Source: Phanerodontia chrysosporium (taxonomy: Eukaryota > Basidiomycota > Agaricomycetes > Polyporales > Phanerochaetaceae). From it: DNA of 64,000 nucleotides. Positions 55,146 through 64,000 of this stretch are shown piece by piece. Under the pieces are notes generated by a model, which was given only the letters and a program-made list of their open reading frames with translations, did no database searches and had not been told where the DNA came from. The translations under genes were made by a program, and so were the position numbers. Numbering within the stretch: the stretch's first letter is position 1; each line of letters begins with the position of its first letter. Where the stretch lies: positions 1 through 64,000 of the forward strand of contig MJGA01000007.1 in NCBI GenBank assembly GCA_001910725.1, read 5' to 3'.

Positions 55146-56885
55146 ATGTTGCATGCTTTATATAATCCCCGTCCAACCTCCCGTTCGTTGACGCCACCAA
55201 TCCATCATCAAAGGTCCCCACGAGCTTCTCCCCGACACACTCCTCCTGGGTCTCCAGTCCAGTCCCTCCGCCATCTCCAGGACGGGACCTCGTCCAGAAG
55301 AGACTCTCCTCCCCCCGCCATCGACCCTGCCCTCTCGGACCCTCGCTCGGCAAACCCCACCGTACACTACCACTACCATCACCACCCCCCGCCGCCCCCT
55401 CCCCCAGGCTATTACCCCGTCGACCGCTGGGTACGTCCGCCTCCGATTCGCCCCGTCTCCTTCTCCTATTGATCGTCTGATCCCTCTCCTCTTCCAGCAT
55501 CACCAGCAGCCAAACTTTACACAGCCCGTCTACCAGCACCCACATCACCGTTACCCCCCGCCTCACACAGACGTCGACGGTCACAACATGCCTCACCGTG
55601 TAGACTCTGCAGACCGATCAGGCAGTATGAGGTGAGATTTCTTTCCCTTCCCATCTCCATCAACACATCTCATCTCACATACAACCGCCCGCCCGGATAG
55701 CCACAGGCCAGAGGACCGGGGACCATACGACCATCCGAGCACTCACCCATCCCCGCCACCCATCGCGGCCATACATAACTCGCCTGCTCCGTCGCAAGCT
55801 TCAGAACAGGTCGCTTCTCCCTCTCCTCCCGTGAGTCTTCTCTTACCCCATCTCTCCCCTCCTCTCGCGCTTACCACCCCGCAGGTTCCCCAGCCGGCCT
55901 ACTATCAAGGCCCTCCTCCCCCGAACGGTCCGCCGATGCACCAAGCCTATCCCTACCCTCCCCACGCCCGCTACCCCGCCGATCCCGCCGTGCAGATGCC
56001 GCCTGGCTACCCTCCGAGTTCGCACTACGCTCCTCCGGTAGGCCATGTTTCGACGCGCTCGATTCAGCCTATCCATGTCTCCTCACAGCCTGTTTTCGAA
56101 CAGCCCTCGTACATCGTCCACACCGACGATGCGGCGACGAAGCTGAACGACCGGGTCCGTCGAAAGTGCTACAACTGCCGCACGACCGACACGTCGACGT
56201 GGCGTCGCTCGAGCCTGACGCCAGGCAAAGTGGTACGTGGCTGTCCATGAATCAGCGTTTCGTTCCGGTTTTCACCTTTGCGCCTTGGTGACAGCTCTGC
56301 AACAAGTGTGGTCTCTTTGAGCGCACGCACTCGAGGCCGAGGCCGGAACAGTTCCCGCACAAGCGTGGACCGATCGTGACGAGCACATTCAAGAGCTCGC
56401 GCAGCCCGCCGCCAGGCCGCCTGCCCCCGATGCAGCACCACATGGCGCCGCTCCCTCCGCACCACTACGACCACCCGTCGATCGCGCCGTTGATGCCGCC
56501 TCGCGCAGACGGGCACCCGCAGTACGCGCCGCCCCCGCCCCCGCCGGGGTCAGGAGGATCGCCGAACCCAAGCGCTATCGGGAACCTTCTCAACAGCCCT
56601 TCTGCAAGCGGTGCGCACTCACAAGGACACCCGAGCCAAGGCGGCAACCAGGGATCGCCCGTGCCCGCGCATGCGAACGCCTCGACCGGAGGCAGCTCTG
56701 CGCCGAGCGGCGCGGGCGCGTCTGCCGAAAACGGCGGCAGCCAGGGTAGCAACTCGAACGGCGCGAGCAACTCGCTCAAGCGGCCGCGTTCGCCGAGCGC
56801 GGACCGCAGCCCGCGCCAGGAACAGCGGAGCCCACCGTACCAGTACCGTGCGTCGGCGTCGGCGGCGTCGGCATCGGCAGCATAG
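55146..56885 (+). CDS. GATA-type zinc-finger transcription factor
   Basis: Exons from 55146 (first in-frame ATG; the true 5' end is unresolved) to 55430, then 55498-55631, 55701-55830, 55885-56232 and 56295-56885, all in phase, about 495 aa. The N-terminal half is rich in Pro, His, Tyr and Ser. The finger is CYNC, RTTDTSTWRRSSLTPGKVL, CNKC, split by an intron just before LCNKC, and continues GLFERTHSRPRPEQFPHKRG. Spacing between the Cys pairs is 19, longer than the usual 17-18. The tail is low-complexity (Pro, then Ser/Gly/Asn, then Ala) and contains LKRPRSPSADRSPRQ. An exon-like ORF at about 54782-54976 (RRSSPRKLVPASV) can be spliced in phase to 55130 and may add an upstream part. It binds DNA, presumably GATA sites; target genes are unknown. 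Confidence 0.85.
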
Positions 56886-59800
56886 TGCCGTCGGGTCTCT
56901 CATAGAGTGCTGGCCTAAATCTCTCTCCTCCCATCTCCCTTTTCTTTGTCTCCTCCTTCCTTTGTCGGCTCTGTTTCGTTTTGTGTTGGTCCCTTGGTGG
57001 CTCGGACCGCGCTGCTGCTCGCTCGCTCGCTTCGCTTCGCTGCCGAGGCTTTTCCCCTTTGCGCGTGTTCCCCAGCCCTTGTCGTCGGTGGTGCGGACGC
57101 TGCTGAGCCCCCCGTATGTGCGCTTGGTCGCCAGGCACGGGGCCGGTGGTCGGCGTGCGCGTGTGTGCGGGGGTGGGATGAAAAGGAACAGGCGGGGCCT
57201 CAGGCAGGCCGGTGCGACTCGGGGCCTGCGCTGCTGGTGTAGCTGGGACGTCGGACAGCGTGCTGTGTTATGCTCATCTCCTTGTACGATTGCTTCTTTC
57301 TGAACATGCTGCCTTCGCTCTCCCTGCGACCCGACTGTGGAGTGACGGTTCCCCCGAGCCTCAGCTTTGTAGCATCTTTGCACAAAAAAAAACCTCGTTT
57401 CTGTTTGCTCTTGGCTCTACAGTGATTCGTCGAGTACCTTCTATGTTATCTCGGGTTGTGATATTTCTTGTCCAAAGTATAGCTCCTTGCACGCGCCCGG
57501 GCCGCTGCCTGTCAAAGCATGATATTTTGGTTGCGCGATCACTAGCGATGTCTACAAGGCACGCTTCAGTGGCGAACGTTCCTCGGTCTGAATGCGACAC
57601 GGTACGTCCTATGCACCGGCAGGATTCGACCGTCTGCCGTGCTCCGCGGGGGAGGGCCCAGGGAAGGAAGGCTGACTGTACGACCCCGTTGAATGCGAGA
57701 ACATGCTCGCTGGCAGTGGGAGGGACCGCGTGATGCGCTCTCGGCGTCCGTGGGCACACGGACGCGCCAGGCACGGACCCTCACGCCGTCTGGACATCAA
57801 TGCCATCTGTGCCCGAGTGCCTGACGTGGCGCGCGCCGCCGAGCCGCGAAACAGAGATAGCCCTCGAGCCGCGGACAGCATTCCGGCCTCCCCGCGCATG
57901 CTTCCCCGTGCCCCTTGTACTCGCCGTGCGTGCGGCGCCCAGGGCCCACTGGGCTGTGATGGCGGCGACAGACGGGTTACGTACGAGAGACGCGGCGGGC
58001 GCAGGCGGGCGCCGTCGCAGCGCACGGAGCCTCGACGCACGGACACGGCGGGGCTCCGCGTCGGCCACGCTGGTGCACGGCCGCGCGCTGCGCACGCCGC
58101 GGGCGCGAGCGGACGGCGAGAGACGATCCGTTCGCACGCTCGGGCGACGCGCACACACACGCACACACGCAATGCAGTGCGGGCAGGAGGGTGGATCGAT
58201 CAGACGCGAGGGCTGCCGCTATCACATCGCGGCCCACGCGCAGGGTCCCAGGGGCCGTGTGCCCCGCGCGCGGACGGCGGTTTTGGGCTCAGCGCTGATC
58301 AGAAGCGGATCAGTGGGCTCAGGTGGTGTGCGGAGACGCGATCGCGTGTGGCTGCTTGCCCGGCGCAGCGCGCGTTCAGGAGGGTGCGGGACTGGTCTAC
58401 GAGCGAGTGTGTGACTAGGCAGACACTGCGCAAAAAGGGCGTTAGGGCTGGGTTCATTGCACGGCGGCGAATTCCGTGGATGACGATGAGAAGAACACGG
58501 TGTCCCATCATGTCCGCTCGGTTTTGATAGTACGATTCATTTGGCCGAGAAGGCAGGTTGCTGCGAAGTCGGCTGGGCGGGGCAGGTGCATGTGCTCGTA
58601 GGACCGCGGTTACCCACGGCGGCACAAGGCTCGCCGCCGCGAGCGGGGCGCGTGACTCCCTATGCAAAGAGCCCTGTGCGCACAGACCCCGGACGGTGTA
58701 CACGACAAGGACGGGGGGCATTAGCTCGCCAGGTAGGGCGAGAAGCCAGCGGATGCCCGTGCCCTGCGAACATGCCCGGGTCGGTCGTCGAGTCGCAACA
58801 AACGGGATCAATGAAATCCGCCGCACATCACTGGCTGGGGAAGCCTTCTAGCAGATGGTTATGGAAGAAGGAGGACGGACGGCCCTGGGTGTTAAGCTCG
58901 CCATCATCACGGCCGCCGGGCCTGCGAGGCCTCCAAGGCTCTCCCGCACATGCTTCGACCGTCTTTTCTCACTCGCTAGTCGCCCGTGCACACCAAGCGT
59001 GGGGTGGGCTTATCATGCGCGTTGCCGGCCGGCGGCGCGGGCAGAGGAGGCGAGTGGAAGGAAGGTTGCTAGCGGTGCCTGGAGGAGGAGCGGCCGCTCC
59101 TCATACGCGCATGTCAACGGAACATGAACGGACGGCGCAGTCGCTTTTGCGATGCAATCATGCCGCGGATTCGGGGTGACCATATCACTGTTGGCTGATA
59201 TCTCGCGCAGGGTCCATTGAAAGAACGGCCGGCCTGGGAGGGTCGAAGCAGAGCAGCATGGGGGCCCGGGTCTGGCCCTCGAGGGTAGATATCGTGATAG
59301 GCACAGTCTCGGGACAGTGCACGAGGTTAAGACGGCGGTTTAGATGGCAGTGGCCTATGGCGAGCTCGAAAGCTGGCTTCACGAAATTCCACCGTAGTCC
59401 AGAAGAGGAGTTGCTTGACGGACGCTCAGAGGACTCCCGACGAAGACGGCTGTCTTCGCTGACTATTCCTGTTGGGCTGTGCGACGTCGCCGTCCCGCCG
59501 TCCCGCGGGCATTCATCCACTGCACCCGACACCACGAAGGGGGCACACGTGCAATTGAAATGTGCCGTCAAAGTGCAAAGACGACTGTATCAGCGTCGCA
59601 CTGATACGAACATGCCGGCGGAGAGCCTGTGCTGCGAAGGCTCGCCCCAACACCGAGCGAGCCATGCCTTGTGGGGCGGTCAAGACCCGCGTGCACCCAG
59701 CTTCTGCCAGGGCCGGTCGCAGCGCCGTGGGCGTACTGCGTTCGCGGTAGGGAGGCTTGTCGACGGTAATTGCGTCCCCTTTGACAGCTTCGCGATGGCC

Positions 59801-62800
59801 GCTACAGCACGGTCGCAACCGGAGGCTCGCATAGGCGGCGTTACCCATGGCAGGCTACGCTCCGCACGCTGAAGCATGGACGCCACCGCGGCGATGGCCG
59901 CCGCTACGCCTGCCGTAAGATGCTCTGCAGGGAGAGTAGTACGATGGGCGTGGGATGGTACAGCTGAACCTCGCCCCGCTTGCAGCCGACGGTACTGAGT
60001 CGTAAGAGGGTGCACCACGACAAGTGCTGTGCTGCCCGCTCCCGGCTCGTCGCTGACCGGCGCTATGCCTCGACGTCGGAGGGCGCATATGACCGTCAAC
60101 TACGAGTTCGTCCGTCGACAGCTGCATCGCTACCCCACAGAGAGCGGCCTCGCCGTTGTTGCGGTTGGGACACAGTCCCAGAATGAAACCCGCAACCCTC
60201 TCGGTGCGTCAAATCCACTGGTCCTTGCTTTGACTCCAGCCACCGCCACTGTTCGCTAGGGCCTCTTCCCAGAGCATCACCCGCAGACCGGGTAGACCGG
60301 CGGAACACGTATGACGGGTGTAGCAGAAGGTTCGTTCGTCTGCCCCATATTGTGTTTCGTTGTCGTAATCTGCAGCGGCGCCGTCTCTGGAGTTTCCCCA
60401 TATCCCATCGCGAGGAGCTGAGAAAGCTGATTGGAGCTTGGTCCGCGGTGGACGCAGAGGTCTGGTGAGCTGAGGTGCTGCGCCAGAGGCCCAGTCACCG
60501 CTGGCTGCCTGACCTCGAGTGCATTTGCCGTCTGTGACTGGCCTTCGAGGAATCGATAAGTGCTCTCGAGGTTCGAATCGTCGCGGCAAACAGCGCCGTA
60601 TATCGGTCCCGGTAACCGCGCAAGGTCGGTTTTATGTCAAGCGATACGCATATAGTCGATGCTCCGTGAGTCGGTAGTGCTTTACACGGCGGAGAGGGCA
60701 GATGTGATGAGCCGCAGACCGATAGAGAACGAATCAGCGCATCGGAAGTACACGAGTCGCATGCCAGTGTCGGAGGAAGTTCGTGGACCGGTTTCTTCGT
60801 GGTACAGCCCCCTGACCAGCAGTCGTGTTCAGCGGGACTCCCGTCGAGTGCCGCCATGCTGCCAGAGCAAATTGAGTTTCGACAACGCAGATGGGAGATA
60901 ATTGCGAACCAAGGACTCACTACGCTGCGCGACGACTTTGGAGCTCGTGCAACCTGATGACAGAAGCATCACTGGAGCACTCCGGTGCATGTACAGGCAT
61001 TGCAGAGCAGCATTCTTTAGCGTCCATTGGTATGCCAAGGGTAGATGGCCGCAAGAGGAAGCAAGAGAACTTGCGTAGCTGGACGCGTGCGACGACGAAA
61101 CATCAACGCCAGGCTCGGCTTCGGTCGCCGAGTTCAATTGACTGAGCGGCGTGAAGTACGGCCCCGGAAAATTGGACTGGCAGCGTGGCTATTGCGTATT
61201 GCGAGAAGGTGCGCCTGCATATCATGTTGCTGACTAGACCGCTATAGTCGGATGCTGCCTTCCACGTGCAGGTATTTCGGGGTTTGTGAACAATGTGCTG
61301 GGGCGATAGGATGTAACACGCGACTCGCAAAGGCCTGAGCTTTGGAGCTTCGACGCATACGCGCAAAGCAATGCACACGCTCTCGAGCCAGACGCGTAGC
61401 TGAGGATCATGTGCATCTGCAGTGGTGGTCGATGTCAGAGGTTGCAGGAAGACCTGATGTGCAGTTGGCTTCATCTTCACACGCAATTGGAGATGAGGGT
61501 GGCAAAAGGCATTGTATTCGAGGGCGCCGCAGGCCATGTACGCGAAAAACTACGACAAAAAGACGAAAGGACTGTGCCAAAAGCTGATTGGCCGCTCACC
61601 AGTGAAGTATGCAAAAGCGAACGGCATGCCCAGCTAACGACCCGACGACGTCGATCCCTCTGCCCGACCTCCTTTAAGACATGAAGCGTAGCGCGTCCCT
61701 CAGTGTGAGATCCGGACGCGAGCTCCCGAGGTCGAGGTGACTGTAAAGAACCAGAAAACTGCACGCGCGTCCCATTTTATGCTGACGCGCCTCGGCATGC
61801 CCCGGGCGATCAGATGGGGGCGTCGCCCGAACATATATAAAGCGCGAAGTTTTGGCCGGGGGCTCTTTATCGAAAGTTACCACCTCGCGGGTTGATATTT
61901 GGGGCCGCTGCCGCCGCCGGCGTCGCTGGCACACGGCGCGGTCTTGAACCTATTCTCGCAGGGAGAAGGACATCCTTCATCCTAAGATCATGCCGACGTT
62001 TACTCGCTGCAGTCGGTACGGCCCGTAATGGAGGGACAGCTCGCTCGTCGTAGTCTCTTCGTATGTACTTTGCTTCCTCTATACGAATATACTTGCGCTT
62101 TCGCAGAATCCTTTCTACAGCGTGACGCAGTTATGACAGCGTGGTGGTGCAACGGTATCCTGCGCTCGACAAGGGTCGAAGAGCTGGATGGAGTGTCCAG
62201 GGTCTTGTGCTGGCAGTTTGTTGGTGCGCTCTGTTCGCCCTCTTCTTTGGCTGACTTGTCTGCGTGCAATAGTCTGTCTCTTCATACGCCGAACCATCGT
62301 CCATGCTAGTTCTAGTGACAGCGCCGTTCCCTGCATTCTCTTCCAAAACGATCCCATCCTTGTGATGTTGCGCCAAGCAATGACTCCCCCACCTCCGGCA
62401 CGCTTCACGTTGTCGGGGCATATTCTTCCTCTGAACCTCTACACGAATGTTCCTGTTGGACCCGTCGAAGCTCGACAGCGTGCGACGGCGATCCTCTCAA
62501 GTTGTCCGCCAAGACCCCAGCGTCTGGGTTGTCGTTTTTCGGCGCGGTCAACGGGCACTCCTGCCCTCTCCAGATCCCTCCAGCGAGTCTCTCTATCCGG
62601 CCTGTGACAAGGTTTTCGCGCACCGACGAACTCTATCCATCTGAAAGGCCCTGTCGGGTCGCCAAGATATAGTCCGCGATGCACCCGCACCGCAATGATA
62701 GAGTGGGGACTAAGCGACGCCGTATCGGGATCACGCTGCACGTCGTGCGGCGCCCCTTGCGCTGCGTGGTTCCGCGTCTGCAGTGTGGACGGGCGTGGTG

Positions 62801-63495
62801 CGCTGTGGGCTGTTGTGGACGTTGTGGACGCCGTGCACAAGATTGGTACCTCCCTGTTACCAGACAGGTTGCTCATATATACCGTGGACTAGAGGTCATC
62901 GCCTGCGTTAATGAGTGCAATGGAATGGAAACCGAAGTTTACTCGATGGGTGTGCCATAGCATGTCGTAATGTCAATACTCTGTCTCGGAATGCAATATC
63001 CTGCACTGGCCCGAATGGAGTGGTTCTCGCGAGTCCTATACAATTCCGATGGATATATACGACGATGGTAGGCATTACGCCGTGTCCCGTGTGACCTGCT
63101 CCGGCAATGTTGTATGCGCACACCTTTTCATGAGGCTGTCCTCGCGCTGAAGTGGAACGCCGATGCTGACTGAGACGTCGCGAAAATGCGTGCCAACGTT
63201 GCGAGGCTCAGCGAGGATGATACCACTGCGCTGCCACTGCGACTCCTGCAGGTCGTTCAGTCGGCCCACGGACAACGTACGATACCCGGGGTCGGCATTC
63301 CCAAACCAGGGAGGCCCGATGCTGTATCCCGCCATATTACCTGGAACGGACACGCGCCTGCTGATGAAGAAACACGTGACAGCGCACGGGCTCCGGGGCC
63401 AATTCAGGCCAGCTCGACGTTTCGGTTCGCGCATATAACCACGTCCCATTTCCACCTGTTTTCCCTCCCCACTCCCTCTGTCCCATACTACCACC
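56886..63495. other. 6.6-kb GC-rich region without a supportable gene
   Basis: The first ~400 bp are probably the 3' untranslated region of the GATA gene (CT-rich). Long ORFs overlap on both strands between 57.2 and 60.0 kb, typical of GC-rich non-coding DNA. CATATATAAAGCGCG near 61832 looks like a TATA box, but no convincing gene starts downstream of it. The last 60 bp before the thiolase start are pyrimidine-rich with CATATAACC near 63433, a plausible promoter. Confidence 0.45.
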
Positions 63496-64000
63496 ATGTC
63501 GTCGTTCGTGCAGACTCTTTCCAACCTCGCCGGCACCTCCGCCAAGGCGCGCGTCACCGCGCAGAACGACAACGATGTGGTCATCATCGCTGCCGTGCGC
63601 TCCGCCATGACCAAGGTGCGTGTCCCTCCTCTTTTGCGACGCAGGCAAAGCTCAGACCGCCCCCGTCGAGCAGGGCAAGCGCGGTGGCTTCAAGGATACA
63701 CGTCCGGAAGAGATTCTGTGCGAGGTCCTGCGCGCCGTGTACACCAAGGCCGGCGTCGACCCGTCGCTCATCGAAGACGTCGCCGTCGGAAACGTGCTCC
63801 CGCCCGGCGGCGGTGCGTCCGCGGCACGCATGGCCGCCCTCGCAGCCGGCATCCCCAACACCGCCGCCGTGAACACCGTGAACCGCCAGTGCTCGTCGGG
63901 TCTCACGGCGGTGACACAGATCGCGAACGAGATTGCGGTGGGCCAGATTGACATTGGCATTGGTGAGTTTTGCCCCTAGATGGTTCCTCATGCGTGCTTG
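63496..64000 (+). CDS. 3-ketoacyl-CoA thiolase (acetyl-CoA C-acyltransferase), 5' part
   Basis: Exon 1 is 63496-63615 and exon 2 is 63674-63962; the next intron starts GTGAGTTTTG and the gene runs off the window. The acceptor at 63673 is preferred over one at 63644 because it gives MTKGKRGGFKDTRPEE, the conserved thiolase sequence. Conserved blocks: IIAAVRSAMTK, EDVAVGNVLPPGGG, and NTVNRQCSSGLTAV with the catalytic Cys that forms the acyl-enzyme. This type carries out the last step of fatty-acid beta-oxidation, normally in the peroxisome in fungi. I see no clear type-2 peroxisomal signal in the first 35 residues (MSSFVQTLSNLAGTSAKARV), so location is open. Confidence 0.93.

Noticed and set aside
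57703..58527. 274-aa Arg-rich ORF
   Set aside because: Composition reflects GC-rich DNA; the complementary strand also has long ORFs, and no motif is recognisable.
60560..60600. tRNA-like GGTTCGAATCG motif
   Set aside because: Resembles a B box, but no matching acceptor stem, A box or anticodon arm can be drawn around it.
61800..62010. Core promoter with a TATA box
   Set aside because: CATATATAAAGC is present, but no gene with supportable coding sequence follows.

Overview
The window is nuclear DNA of a filamentous basidiomycete, most likely an Agaricomycete. The genes have many introns of 50-70 bp with GTAAGT/GTGAGT-type donors. Recognisable genes are fungal housekeeping genes (RPF2, DBR1, a thiolase, an F-box protein, a GATA factor), and the repeat-rich half carries acidic, orphan basidiomycete-style genes. 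I cannot place it to genus.

Layout. 0-1.6 kb: remnants of an unnamed minus-strand gene. 1.8-12.3 kb: two tandem SNF2-type helicase paralogs on the plus strand, the first with a one-base frameshift. 12.9-14.7 kb: a gene-free block packed with a short palindrome (family A, GTCGCCA-C/G-TGGCGAC). 15.4-40.5 kb: a compartment with 12 clusters of a second palindrome (family B, CCGATCGCTGCTC followed by its reverse complement). This compartment contains two giant orphan genes (called U1 and U2 here), two decayed copies of an acidic gene (Z1, Z2), three members of a small fast-evolving family (F1-F3) and a large inverted repeat. 41.4-42.5 kb: a ~143-bp tandem repeat with a third hairpin (family C). 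42.6-46.0 kb: a 3.3-kb Tc1/mariner/IS630-type transposon with 73-bp terminal inverted repeats, TA target duplication, a frameshifted DD34E transposase and an apparently intact 465-aa accessory gene. 46.3-51.2 kb: core genes RPF2 and DBR1 (head to head) and an F-box gene. 51.2-64 kb: GC-rich DNA with a GATA factor at 55-57 kb and the 5' end of a 3-ketoacyl-CoA thiolase running off the right edge; I see no convincing gene in the remainder.

What stands out. The palindromes are not random litter. Every intron longer than 300 bp in U1 and U2 is long because it contains a family B array, while all their other introns (50-124 bp) lack one. Both helicase paralogs carry family A palindromes in the same two introns. 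Family B copies show paired changes that keep the hairpin, and individual arrays have their own repeat period (about 43, 49, 60 or 70 bp). I saw neither family to the right of 40.5 kb. I know of no described eukaryotic system that matches; this, together with the F1/F2 pair whose coding exons differ more than their promoters, is the part most worth following up. All exon coordinates come from reading splice signals and phase by hand, checked against paralogs where they exist.
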